A stretch of 36,914 nt of DNA from Caldilineaceae bacterium SB0664_bin_27 (GTDB lineage Bacteria > Chloroflexota > Anaerolineae > Caldilineales > Caldilineaceae): assembly GCA_009838625.1 (NCBI GenBank), contig VXRG01000135.1, forward strand, positions 16,493 through 53,406. Direction: 5' to 3'. The notes under the pieces are model-generated. The model had not been told where the DNA came from and ran no database searches. It saw nothing but the letters and a program-made list of their open reading frames with translations. Positions 20,616 to 28,305 of the stretch are shown piece by piece (positions within the stretch are counted from its first letter, which is position 1; each line of letters begins with the position of its first letter). A program made the translations under genes and the position numbers.

Positions 20616-21602
20616 TCAGTCGATACGCCGGCGGCGGCGGGGCAGCTCTTCGTCCCAGTCGGTTTCATCTTCGTCGTCGTCCTGGCCGTCCATCCTTCCA
20701 AGCTGGCGCTGTACCTTTCGCAGGTCGGTCTCATGTTTCAGCAGTACGCTGAGCGTCGTTTCCAGCGTCTTCCGGTCGAGACTTTCGGAATTGAGGGTGA
20801 CCAGCGCCTGCGCCCAGTCCAGTGTTTCCGAGATGCTGGGATGTTTGCGCAGGTCGATCTGGCGCAGGCTTTGCACCAGCTCCACCGCCTGCCGGGCCAT
20901 CTGCGGCGCCAGGTCCGGCACCTTGAGGCGCACGACGTCCAGCTCCTGCTCCAGGGAGGGGTAGTCGATGAAAAGGTAGAGACAGCGCCGTTTGAGCGCC
21001 TCGCTCAGTTCGCGCGTGTTGTTGCTGGTGAGGACGACGATGGGCACGTGGTTGGCCTCAAGCGTGCCGAGCTCGGGAACGCTGACCTGGAAGTCGCTCA
21101 ACACCTCGAGCAGGAAGGCTTCGAACTCGGCGTCGGCGCGGTCGATTTCGTCGATGAGGAGCACGACCGGCTCGTCGCTCAGAATCGCTCGCAGCAGGGG
21201 CCGTTGCAGGAGGAAGCGCATTGAGAAGAAGACGTCCTCCTCGTCGGTGAGCCGGTCCGCGGCATCGGCCAGCGATTTGGCGCCGGCCAGCGTCTGCTGC
21301 AGCTGGTCGCGCAGCAGCTGCGTGTAGAGTAGCTGCTTGGCGTACTCCCATTCATAGAGGGCCTTGGTCTCGTCCAGGCCTTCGTAGCACTGCAGTCGGA
21401 TGAGCGAGCGGCCGAGCGAGCCGGCGACGGCCTTGGCGAGCTCGGTCTTGCCGACGCCCGCCGGTCCTTCGGTCAGCAGCGGTTTGCCCAGCTGCTGCGA
21501 CAGGTAGACCGTTGTGGCGATTTCGTCATTGGCGATGTACTGCTGCCCGCCGAGAGAGACTGTCGTTTCTTCGATCGACTGAAATGCGCTCGTTGTATTC
21601 AT
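20616..21602 (-). CDS. MoxR-type AAA+ ATPase
   Basis: The 328-residue protein has Walker A GPAGVGKT (46-53), Walker B VVLLIDEIDRAD (Asp151, Glu152), sensor 1 VVLTSNNTRELSEALKRRC and an arginine-rich lid region. It ends in an acidic linker and RRRRR near the C-terminus. MoxR proteins act as chaperone-like ATPases with VWA partners. An in-frame extension of about 200 codons reaches 22217, but it is Pro/Ser/Arg-rich and non-homologous. ATG 21602, with AAGGAG 12 nt upstream, gives the normal MoxR N-terminus. Confidence 0.9.
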   Translation of the reverse strand: MNTTSAFQSIEETTVSLGGQQYIANDEIATTVYLSQQLGKPLLTEGPAGVGKTELAKAVAGSLGRSLIRLQCYEGLDETKALYEWEYAKQLLYTQLLRDQLQQTLAGAKSLADAADRLTDEEDVFFSMRFLLQRPLLRAILSDEPVVLLIDEIDRADAEFEAFLLEVLSDFQVSVPELGTLEANHVPIVVLTSNNTRELSEALKRRCLYLFIDYPSLEQELDVVRLKVPDLAPQMARQAVELVQSLRQIDLRKHPSISETLDWAQALVTLNSESLDRKTLETTLSVLLKHETDLRKVQRQLGRMDGQDDDEDETDWDEELPRRRRRID

Positions 21603-21653
21603 GTGAGGGGGAGGCTCCTTTGAACGGCGGCTGGAGCGGCGCATGATCGCTGA

Positions 21654-21681
21654 CGCCTGAACACTGGCGCCTGAACACTGG
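21654..21681. repeat. 14-bp perfect tandem repeat
   Basis: CGCCTGAACACTGG occurs twice head to tail (21654-21667, 21668-21681), about 50 bp upstream of the MoxR start, inside its possible leader. Confidence 0.85.
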
Positions 21682-21900
21682 CATCGTGCCGCTGCGGTAC
21701 GTTGTAGTGTATCTGACAGGCAGGCCGTTGGCAAGACACCCGAAAAGTTGGGGTGCAGTCCGGATTGGGGGCGGGAACAGAGGAGAGGAGCGAGAAACGG
21801 GAACGGCCGGCGGCTCTGCAGGAGACCGGACTCCGGTTCATCATTTCGATGGTTGAGGGACGGTCTTTCGGCGGTGCGACGGAGGGCGCAAAAGGGCCGC

Positions 21901-22021
21901 GAAGGTGTTTCATTTTCAGCGAAGGTGTTGCATTTCTGTTTTTGGGCTTCTGACCAGAGAGAAAAGGGCAATAAGGGGCCAAAAATGCTACGGAAAAAAT
22001 GCACCAATGGAAATGCAACAC
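21901..22021. repeat. Cluster of GGTGTTGCATTT-like motifs on both strands
   Basis: GAAGGTGTTTCATTT (21901) and GAAGGTGTTGCATTT (21921) are direct copies 20 bp apart. GTGTTGCATTT recurs inverted at 22011-22021, with a looser fourth copy (GGTGCATTTTT, minus strand) near 21995-22005. The 11-bp inverted pair 21925-21935/22011-22021 is exact. It may be a protein-binding array. Confidence 0.5.
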
Positions 22022-22135
22022 TTTTGGTCAAAAATCGGGGGAAATTGAAGCGCCGCGGGAGCGAGTTTTCAAGCTGACTCTGGCCGCAGAATCGGCGCGA
22101 AAGTGCGGTCATCCGCGGTTGGTGGTTTGTTTCAG

Positions 22136-22167
22136 TTGTACAGGTATTGTTTATGTTTTGTACAGGT
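22136..22167. repeat. Two TTGTACAGGT direct repeats
   Basis: Copies at 22136-22145 and 22158-22167 are 22 bp apart, two helical turns. A third copy lies at 25739-25748 upstream of the response regulator. Confidence 0.6.
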
Positions 22168-22189
22168 TTCCAGAGTTGAGCGGGAAGGG

Positions 22190-22320
22190 AATGGCCCAGG
22201 CCCGCAGAGCCCCTCAAAATAAATAGGGTTTGGCAGAATCACGTGCCATTACGCGTGCATGTTGGCACTTGATGGCGTGACCCTCCGAACTGTAACTTAC
22301 ATGCGATTCCCCTTCTCAAT
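22190..22320 (+). repeat. Upstream block of DUF554 duplication, copy 1
   Basis: This non-coding stretch matches 23592-23722 over about 130 bp with high identity. It includes CACGTG (22240-22245) and the palindrome TGTAACTTACA (22291-22301). Together with the gene that follows it forms one repeat unit about 1.4 kb apart from copy 2. Confidence 0.85.
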
Positions 22321-22421
22321 TACCCAAGTCGCGGCGGCGACGCAAAGAAGATGTCTGAAGGACCTGCGTTTCGGACCGGCGCGAGGGCGTGGAGCGAACT
22401 GTGTATCAGTCTCGGGAACAC

Positions 22422-22427
22422 TATAAT
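22422..22427 (+). promoter_or_regulatory. Candidate -10 box of DUF554 copy 1
   Basis: A perfect TATAAT lies 17 nt before the ATG, implying a leader of about 10 nt. No good -35 box is seen at 16-18 nt. In copy 2 the same site reads CAGAAT. Confidence 0.45.
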
Positions 22428-22444
22428 CTCGACAGGGAGTCGAT

Positions 22445-23182
22445 ATGACAGGGACGCTAATCAACATAGCTGCAATCCTGATTGGCAGCACGATTGGAAT
22501 CGTGTTGGGCAACAGGTTACAGGCAAAGATGCAGGAGCTGGTCCTGCAGGCCGTATGCATGATCCTTCTGGTCATGGGCGTGAACATGATCAACGAATCC
22601 CGCAATGTAATGGTTCCTATGGTCAGCATAGTCCTCGGCGCCTTAATTGGCGAACAGTTAGGGATTGACGCTTTCCTGTACCGCCTGCTGGCGCGGGCAG
22701 AATCTGACTGGGGCTTGCAGGTGCAGCGGGGTAAGGTTGCCTGGAACACGCCTCGCGCATTCATGACGGCCAGTCTGGTCTTCTGTGTAGGGCCGATGGC
22801 TATTGTGGGCAGCATTCAGGACGGCCTGTACGGGGACTACCAGCTGCTAACCGTCAAGGGCGTTATGGAGGGACTGGTTGCCATCCCGATTGCGGCTTCC
22901 ATGGGCCCGGGCGTCCTGTTGAGCGCGGGGACGGTGGGCGTCGTGCAGGGAGCACTTTCCGGGCTGGCGAAGACCGTCGGCAGTTTCCTCATGGTAGGAA
23001 GCGTATTCAACCCGGATGCGCTGTGGGTCGTGGAATTGACGGCCACGGGCGGCATCATGATCCTGTGCGTTGCGCTGTCGCTGTTGGAAGTGAAAAAAAT
23101 CAGAGTCATCAATTTGGCGCCTTCTCTCCTCATTTCTCCGGTGATTGTAATTCTGTTGGGGACTTTCGGAATCCCTTGGTGA
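22445..23182 (+). CDS. DUF554 family integral membrane protein, copy 1
   Basis: The 245-residue protein is very hydrophobic with about seven predicted membrane segments. It has the conserved start TGTLINIAAILIGSTIGI, the central FCVGPMAIVGSIQDGLYGD and an ATGGIMIL segment near the C-terminus, as in the DUF554 (YqgA/YdfK) family of possible transporters. No substrate is known. GGGAG lies upstream of the ATG. It is the first of two tandem copies, just under 80% identical by eye. Confidence 0.88.
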   Translation: MTGTLINIAAILIGSTIGIVLGNRLQAKMQELVLQAVCMILLVMGVNMINESRNVMVPMVSIVLGALIGEQLGIDAFLYRLLARAESDWGLQVQRGKVAWNTPRAFMTASLVFCVGPMAIVGSIQDGLYGDYQLLTVKGVMEGLVAIPIAASMGPGVLLSAGTVGVVQGALSGLAKTVGSFLMVGSVFNPDALWVVELTATGGIMILCVALSLLEVKKIRVINLAPSLLISPVIVILLGTFGIPW

Positions 23183-23377
23183 AGAACTGTCCGTAAGACC
23201 CCCTCAGACTCACTCCTCACTCCTCTTCCCTCACGCCTCGCCGTTCCGCCTGCCCTCTGCCTCACAACTGACGCATCTCCCGATTAAGCCATGCCTGGCG
23301 CCCGCTCCTGGTCCTGCGCTTCAGAGGTCGGTGTCGCTTCATGATTTTGATTCAGTTCAAATGCAGCGAACGGAACA

Positions 23378-23402
23378 GGACGGTCACGCCATTCAGTGCC
23401 AA
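23378..23402 (-). repeat. Inverted third copy of part of the DUF554 upstream block
   Basis: Read on the minus strand, 25 bases match the TTGGCACT...GACCxTCC part of copies 1 (22262-22286) and 2 (23662-23686) at 22 positions each. It lies between the two genes in the opposite orientation. Confidence 0.65.
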
Positions 23403-23591
23403 GTGACCAGAATCGGTCACATGACCCAAACTGGTCCGCTGCCTTGCGATGCACGATAGTCGCTGTCCAGCTCTGATGGAGGAGTCAAAGAACGCCGAAG
23501 CGTGTGCCGGTCCGGTCCCGGGAGAGACGGTAGGCGGCAAGTAGGGGCTCGAGGATAGTGAAAAGGGCAGGAAAAGGAGCGGGCGAGCGTA

Positions 23592-23722
23592 TCGCCCAGG
23601 CCCACAGAGCGCCTCAAAATCAATATGGCCTGGCAGAATCACGTGACGCTACGCGTGCCGGTTGGCACTTGATGGCATGACCGTCCGAACTGTAAGTTAC
23701 ATGCATTGCCCCTTCTTTAACT
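23592..23722 (+). repeat. Upstream block of DUF554 duplication, copy 2
   Basis: Matches 22190-22320. It includes TCACGTGA (23639-23646) and TGTAAGTTACA (23691-23701); the palindrome arms are unchanged while its centre base differs. The distance from the palindrome to the ATG is 75 bp here against 143 bp in copy 1. Confidence 0.85.
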
Positions 23723-23776
23723 CACGTTGTAATCGCATCAGTGTCGATAGCATCAGAATTTCGACAGGGAGTCGAG

Positions 23777-24517
23777 ATGACAGGGACACTAATCAACATT
23801 GCGGCAATCCTGGTTGGCGGCATGATCGGAATCGTGTCGGGCAACAGATTGCCTGCAAAGGCGCAGGAGCTGGTCCTGCAGGCCGTATGCATGATCCGGC
23901 TGGCCATCGGCGTGCACATGATCAATGATTCCCGCAATATATTGATTCCGATGGTCAGCATAGTCCTCGGCGCCTTGATCGGCGAACTGATTGGGATTGA
24001 CACTTTCCTGTACCGGAAACTGGAGCGGGCAGAAGAATCTTACTGGGGTATGCAGGTGAAGCAGAGAAATGTTGCCTGGAACGCCCCTCGCGCATTCATG
24101 ACATCCAGTCTGGTCTTCTGTATAGGGCCGATGGCTGTCGTTGGCAGCATTCAGGACGGCCTGTACGGGGACTACGAGCTGCTGACCGTCAAGAGCATTC
24201 TGGAGGGATTGGTTGCCATCCCGATTGCGGCCTGCATGGGCCCGGGCGTCCTGTTGAGCGCAGGGGCGGTGGGCATCGTGCAGGGAACTCTTTCCGGGCT
24301 GGCGAAGACCGCTGGCAGTTTCCTGATGATAGAAAGCACATTCAACCCGGAAGCGCTGTGGGTCGTGGAATTGACGGCCACGGGCGGCATCATGATCCTG
24401 TGCGTCGCACTGTCGCTGCTGGAAGTGAAAAAAATCAGAGTTGTCAATATGGCGCCTGCTCTCGTCATCGCGCCGCTGATTGTATTTCTGTTGGGGAGTT
24501 TCGGAGTTGCCTGGTGA
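23777..24517 (+). CDS. DUF554 family integral membrane protein, copy 2
   Basis: The 246-residue paralogue of the preceding gene has the same hydrophobic profile and conserved segments (TGTLINIAAILVGGMIGI, FCIGPMAVVGSIQDGLYGD). It has one extra residue in the loop after the third helix, where the two copies differ most. The ATG at 23777 matches the start of copy 1 and has GGGAG upstream; an upstream in-frame ATG at 23741 lies in non-coding-like sequence. Both copies are intact, so both probably work. Confidence 0.88.
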   Translation: MTGTLINIAAILVGGMIGIVSGNRLPAKAQELVLQAVCMIRLAIGVHMINDSRNILIPMVSIVLGALIGELIGIDTFLYRKLERAEESYWGMQVKQRNVAWNAPRAFMTSSLVFCIGPMAVVGSIQDGLYGDYELLTVKSILEGLVAIPIAACMGPGVLLSAGAVGIVQGTLSGLAKTAGSFLMIESTFNPEALWVVELTATGGIMILCVALSLLEVKKIRVVNMAPALVIAPLIVFLLGSFGVAW

Positions 24518-24728
24518 GGAACTATCCGTAAGACTCCGCCCGTGTCGAACTCTGTGCCGAACTCAGTGTCGAACTCAGTGTCGAACTCTCCGCAGTGACT
24601 CGCCCGCAAGGTTTACCGAAGTCTGCCCAGCTCAAGACCTGCAATCGAAGGACCTCGTCTTTCCTCGATGAGCCAAAGTTGGTCACCAGGAACAGCCCCC
24701 TGAATTTCAGGCAGCTCCAAGTCCCCGT
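24518..24728. other. Convergent gap between DUF554 copy 2 and the response regulator
   Basis: 211 bp with no gene. It begins with bases shared with the end of copy 1 and contains a 12-bp tandem repeat. No classical hairpin terminator is evident. Confidence 0.5.
24542..24589. repeat. Four tandem copies of a 12-bp unit
   Basis: GTGTCGAACTCT/A repeats four times without gaps; only the second copy has a C change (GTGCCG) and the last base alternates. It lies downstream of DUF554 copy 2. Confidence 0.9.
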
Positions 24729-25391
24729 TCATATCAGTCCCAACTCTTTCGCCCGCGCGACGGCATGGGTACGGTCCTGAACATTCAGCTTCCTCAAAAT
24801 CGAAGAGATGTAGTTTTTCACCGTCCCTTCGGCCAGGTGGAGTTGCCTGGCGATGTCCCGGTTGCGAAGACCCCTGGCCATCAGACGGAGGATCTCCAGC
24901 TCTCGTTCATTGATGGGTTCGCTCATTAATCCGGATGCGCCCTGGTGGAGAGAAGGAGATGGCAGACGAATAAACTCATCTACCAGCTTGCTGGCCGAGG
25001 TCACGTCCATCCATACTCCGCCTCGATTGACCGCGCGCACGGCATCGCTAAGAGCACGACTTTCTGTCGCCTTCAATACATAGCCCCGCGCGCCCGCCCG
25101 CAGCCCTTCAAAAATGTATTCATCTTCCCCAAATGTTGAAAGTATGATGATCTTGGCGCTCCGGTCCTGGGCGCAGATCCGCCTGATGGCTTCAACGCCG
25201 TTAATCCCCGGCATCTGCACATCCATCAGCACGACATCGGGCTGAAGAACGGCATACAGGTCAATGGCCTCCTGGCCGTTGGCGGCCTCTCCAATCAACG
25301 TCATATCGTCGATTGATTCGATGAGCAGTGCCATGCCCTCACGGAACAGCTGCTGGTCGTCGACCAGCATCACCGAAATTTCTTGAGTCAT
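24729..25391 (-). CDS. NarL/FixJ-type response regulator
   Basis: The receiver domain (1-120) has acidic Asp11 and Asp12, phospho-acceptor Asp57 in VLMDVQMPG, Ser85 and Lys107. The LuxR-type helix-turn-helix (about 158-220) contains NERELEILRLMARGLRNRDI and GTVKNYISSILRKL. Such proteins bind DNA as dimers after phosphorylation by HisKA_3 kinases such as the one encoded upstream at 26072-27331. An A/G-rich AAGGG touches the ATG with no proper spacing, so the ribosome site is weak. Confidence 0.94.
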   Translation of the reverse strand: MTQEISVMLVDDQQLFREGMALLIESIDDMTLIGEAANGQEAIDLYAVLQPDVVLMDVQMPGINGVEAIRRICAQDRSAKIIILSTFGEDEYIFEGLRAGARGYVLKATESRALSDAVRAVNRGGVWMDVTSASKLVDEFIRLPSPSLHQGASGLMSEPINERELEILRLMARGLRNRDIARQLHLAEGTVKNYISSILRKLNVQDRTHAVARAKELGLI

Positions 25392-26071
25392 CCCTTATTG
25401 GGTCTTATGCCAGTTTGGGAAAGTCAGCTTCTCGGTTTTCAGTAAGCCGGGAACCCCATTGCCTTGACTGCTATGGTTGCATGCGGAATCGGCCGTCTGT
25501 CTGGTACAGAAGGAAACACTTATGCAATCACCGATGCCTCGGAATAGTTGCGCATGCTCTTTCCCGATGTCGAACTGTTCGACCATCTGAGCGTTGACGG
25601 TTTTAATGAGTTGTCGGAGCGAACTGGAGAGGCGGCGTATTGAATCGGCCTGTTGCCGTTTCTGAATACGTCGAGCTATCTGGAATGAAGGTTAATGAAA
25701 GTATGGACAATGGACAGTATACATCATTTGCACAGCTTTTGTACAGGTATGGAACCCTTTTTTCGTGTCAGTATTGTGTCAATATTCTCCAAATAGTCGA
25801 AAGGGGGCCTTCCCAGCCGTACGCGACTCGATTCAGGACCCGTAACCGGCCGCCGACCCCGCCTGGAGGATCAACCACATTACGGTCCACCCTGGCCACT
25901 TCCTTCTATGCGTGTATGTAGTTGTCAATGACATGTGCTGGGAACTGGAAGGAGTTCTGAGACTTTCGGGGGCGGGATTGGGGACCGGAGTTACTCAACT
26001 GTGTGCAGGCAGATCGGGACAGGTCTCCGAACTTGCTCAAAGCCCTGATTCATATTCTTTACGGCTGGCGG
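25392..26071. other. 680-bp gap between sensor kinase and response regulator genes
   Basis: No gene is supported; short frames on both strands show no family features. The part from about 25630 to 25800 is A+T-rich and contains the candidate promoter, a TTGTACAGGT site (25739-25748) and the near-palindrome TATTGTGTCAATA (25772-25784). Such a long gap is unusual between a kinase and its regulator. Confidence 0.55.
25716..25745 (-). promoter_or_regulatory. Candidate promoter of the response regulator
   Basis: On the minus strand, TGTACA (25740-25745) and TATACT (25716-25721) are 18 nt apart. Transcription would begin near 25709, leaving a leader of about 315 nt. The -35 box lies inside the TTGTACAGGT repeat. 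Confidence 0.4.
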
Positions 26072-27331
26072 CTAGGCGTACTCCTTCTCACTCGGGACCT
26101 TGCGAATCTCAAGAAGATTCGGTTTCGGATCCTCGCAGAGAGGGATGGTGAGTGTCACCAGGGCGCCGCCGTCATCTGGCCTTTTCACTGTCACTGTTCC
26201 GCCCAGATGTGCGGCCCTGGCATGCATCCCCTGCAACCCAAAGGTGGTGCTGTCCTCGTGCAATACAAAGTCTCGCCCGTCATTGCGCACGGTCAGAACC
26301 AGTTCATCGCCGGCATTTTTCAGGTTCAAGTGGATGTTTTGCGCTTGCGCATGTTTTGATGCGTTCGTCAATGACTCCTGGACTATGCGATAGACTGTCA
26401 TTTTCTGGTCATCGGAGAGCGAGAGCGCAAGGACATCGTCCAACTGCATTTGGATGCTGGCGTCATGAAGCGCGGTGTACTCATCGGTCAACCGCTGAAG
26501 CATTTGGGGCAGAAATTCGGAGGCTGTCTCTGCAGTGTGGAAGGCGTGGACGATCTCGCGCAGTTCCGTCAGGCCCTGGTGGAGCTGATCGGAAACGTTG
26601 TCGATTGCAGCGATGGCGCGCCGCGTTCGGTTTTCACTCAAAAGCTGCGGCACCCTGTCAGTCAATACGGCTGCGGCGGTCAGTCTGTGGCCAAGTTCGT
26701 CGTGCAACTCTCTGGATATTCTCCGGCGCTCTGCCGTCGCCGCCAGAGTCTCGATCTTTGCCGCGTACTCCTGAAGAAGACGATTCTTGTCCATCAGTTC
26801 AGCCACAAGGCCTTCGACCTCCTCTCCTCTCCTCTTTGCCCTCAATTGATTGAGAATCATCAGAGTGACGAATACAATAAAAGCCTGGAAGACCAATGCA
26901 CGATTCAAGGGGGTATCCAGCATGCTGGGTTCCGGATGCAGAAGGAAGTTTCCTACTGCGACGACGGCAAGCAGAAGGAGGAGCCAGGCTGGTCTGGAGC
27001 GGCCGCGGGCCAGCACGATGATTTGCACATAGAGAATTGTGGACAGCAGGCCGAACAGTACGTCCAGCGAAAGCAGCCACGAGAACAGGAAGAACTGGAG
27101 CGCGAAATAGAGGTGTACGCCCAGCCAGGTTCTGTCCTTGGCTACTGGGCTTCTGCACCAGATTAGGAGGTTGAAGAGGAACAGCAGTATCAGGCAGAGG
27201 GGCATTTGCATTGGCAGTTTGCCCCTTACGCCGGTCGTGATGACAAGAACCGACAATATGGTCACCTGGGCGCCGATCTTCATGAGAAGATTTTCGCTGG
27301 CAATCTCTCTGAATCGTCTTATGTACTCCAT
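26072..27331 (-). CDS. Membrane sensor histidine kinase, HisKA_3 (NarX/DesK-like) type
   Basis: The 419-residue protein has about five to six membrane helices (about 20-160) and no large extracellular domain. A coiled linker (165-200) leads to the dimerisation helix RRISRELHDELGHRL with phospho-acceptor His210. The HATPase domain has the N-box QESLTNASKHA (318-328), a DGR at 351-353 and GLQGM (365-369). It is complete and should phosphorylate the NarL-type regulator downstream. The signal is probably sensed in the membrane. The start ATG lacks a strong Shine-Dalgarno. Confidence 0.92.
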   Translation of the reverse strand: MEYIRRFREIASENLLMKIGAQVTILSVLVITTGVRGKLPMQMPLCLILLFLFNLLIWCRSPVAKDRTWLGVHLYFALQFFLFSWLLSLDVLFGLLSTILYVQIIVLARGRSRPAWLLLLLAVVAVGNFLLHPEPSMLDTPLNRALVFQAFIVFVTLMILNQLRAKRRGEEVEGLVAELMDKNRLLQEYAAKIETLAATAERRRISRELHDELGHRLTAAAVLTDRVPQLLSENRTRRAIAAIDNVSDQLHQGLTELREIVHAFHTAETASEFLPQMLQRLTDEYTALHDASIQMQLDDVLALSLSDDQKMTVYRIVQESLTNASKHAQAQNIHLNLKNAGDELVLTVRNDGRDFVLHEDSTTFGLQGMHARAAHLGGTVTVKRPDDGGALVTLTIPLCEDPKPNLLEIRKVPSEKEYA

Positions 27332-27546
27332 AAGCTTTCTTTCGCTTTACAAGAGTGGGACTGCGCCGGCGAAAACGGGGCAAGCATGCAATGGTTGCAG
27401 CCTGCGGCTGGCCGGGGCGATGAGCGCCCGGCCATTTGAAGTTTCGACCGGCGAAGCTAAGGGAGATTGTCGACAGATTCCCGCAGCCAGTTCCTGAAAG
27501 GGGGAGAGTTTCCTGGCGTGCGGAACCGTGTTGCCCTGTTGCTGTC
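27332..27546 (-). other. Gap between degenerate and intact sensor kinase genes
   Basis: 215 bp. Translating on past the stop of the upstream gene in the same frame gives no N-box, G1 or G2 ATPase motifs, so the missing ATPase domain is not present here as a simple remnant. Confidence 0.5.
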
Positions 27547-28305
27547 TCATACCTGCTTTGCGATGTGGCGCAGTTCTGTGAGCCCTCTCCTGAGCTGTTC
27601 AAGGACAGTTTTGAGCCTGACGACTACGCTCCCCTGGTCCTTGTCCAGCTGCAGAACCGCACTTTCAAGTTGAACAATCGCGACGGTCAACTTGTGGCCG
27701 AGGCTGTGGTTCAGTTCTCTTGCCAGACTGTTGCGCTCTTGCACCGCGGCAAAATCCTTGGCATTCTCTTTGGACTCTTGCAGAAGAGCACTGGTCTCGG
27801 CCAGCTGTTTCATCAGACGCTGGATTTCGTCTCTGTCCCTCCTCACTCTGGCGTAGCCGGCGCTCAGAACGCAGGCAAGAATGAAGGCAACGGTGACCAT
27901 GAGCGCTCTTGGACCGGGCGCTAGCTCGCCTTCAAGATGAAAGAAAAAGTTTGCCAGCTGCGCAAGCGTTAGAAAGAGCCCATTCCAGAGCAGTCCGGGG
28001 CGGGTATTGTAAAGCAACATCGCCTGCATGGACAAGACAAAGAAAAGATAAACGAAGAGAAACTCTTGCATATATGCCAGAGAGGCGATCACACCCTGAA
28101 TCAGCATGTAGCGATGCGCGCCCAGGGCGGTGTCCACCGGCAGCAGCCATAAGACAATGCTGAAGATCGATGCCGCAATCACCAGGACGGGCCCCGGCGG
28201 CGAGCCTCTCTGTACGAAGACCTGAACGACCGCGATCAGGACAATTGCCTGCGCGGCTGCATGGAAAGCAAAATTCTCTCTCAGTGGGAAGGAGCGGAAA
28301 GGCAT
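27547..28305 (-). CDS. Degenerate sensor-kinase-like membrane protein lacking catalytic parts
   Basis: The 252-residue protein has about six membrane helices (about 12-152) and a coiled linker. Its dimerisation helix (about 190-250) aligns with the intact kinase downstream (ARELNHSLGHKL against SRELHDELGHRL; both end with GLTELR). The phospho-acceptor His is replaced by Asn199, followed by His200 where Asp is usual, and the protein stops before any ATPase domain. The reading frame is otherwise clean. It may be a truncated pseudo-kinase, or a sensor that pairs with the intact kinase. A real shifted use of His200 cannot be excluded. Confidence 0.8.
   Translation of the reverse strand: MPFRSFPLRENFAFHAAAQAIVLIAVVQVFVQRGSPPGPVLVIAASIFSIVLWLLPVDTALGAHRYMLIQGVIASLAYMQEFLFVYLFFVLSMQAMLLYNTRPGLLWNGLFLTLAQLANFFFHLEGELAPGPRALMVTVAFILACVLSAGYARVRRDRDEIQRLMKQLAETSALLQESKENAKDFAAVQERNSLARELNHSLGHKLTVAIVQLESAVLQLDKDQGSVVVRLKTVLEQLRRGLTELRHIAKQV

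Larger units (their letters stand above)
21603..22444. other. 842-bp intergenic region before the DUF554 pair
   Basis: No gene is supported. It contains a 14-bp tandem repeat (21654-21681), a cluster of GGTGTTGCATTT-like motifs on both strands (21901-22021), two TTGTACAGGT direct repeats (22136-22145, 22158-22167), the first copy of the duplicated block (from about 22190) and a TATAAT at 22422. A stretch around 21900-22170 is clearly richer in A+T than its neighbours. Confidence 0.6.
23183..23776. other. Intergenic region between the two DUF554 genes
   Basis: No gene is supported. It holds an inverted partial copy of the conserved block (23378-23402), the inverted repeat GTGACC-N6-GGTCAC (23403-23420) overlapping GGTCA-N2-TGACC (23415-23426), and the second copy of the conserved block from about 23592. 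The first 22 bases after the copy 1 stop also match those after copy 2. Confidence 0.6.

Noticed and set aside
21603..22217. N-terminal extension of the MoxR ATPase by about 200 codons
   Set aside because: The extension is Pro/Ser/Arg-rich without homology-like segments and overlaps repeats and control motifs; the ATG at 21602 gives the normal family N-terminus.
25640..25921. Plus-strand open frame of 93 codons in the gap upstream of the response regulator
   Set aside because: No conserved motif, and it overlaps the A+T-rich stretch that carries promoter-like signals on the other strand.
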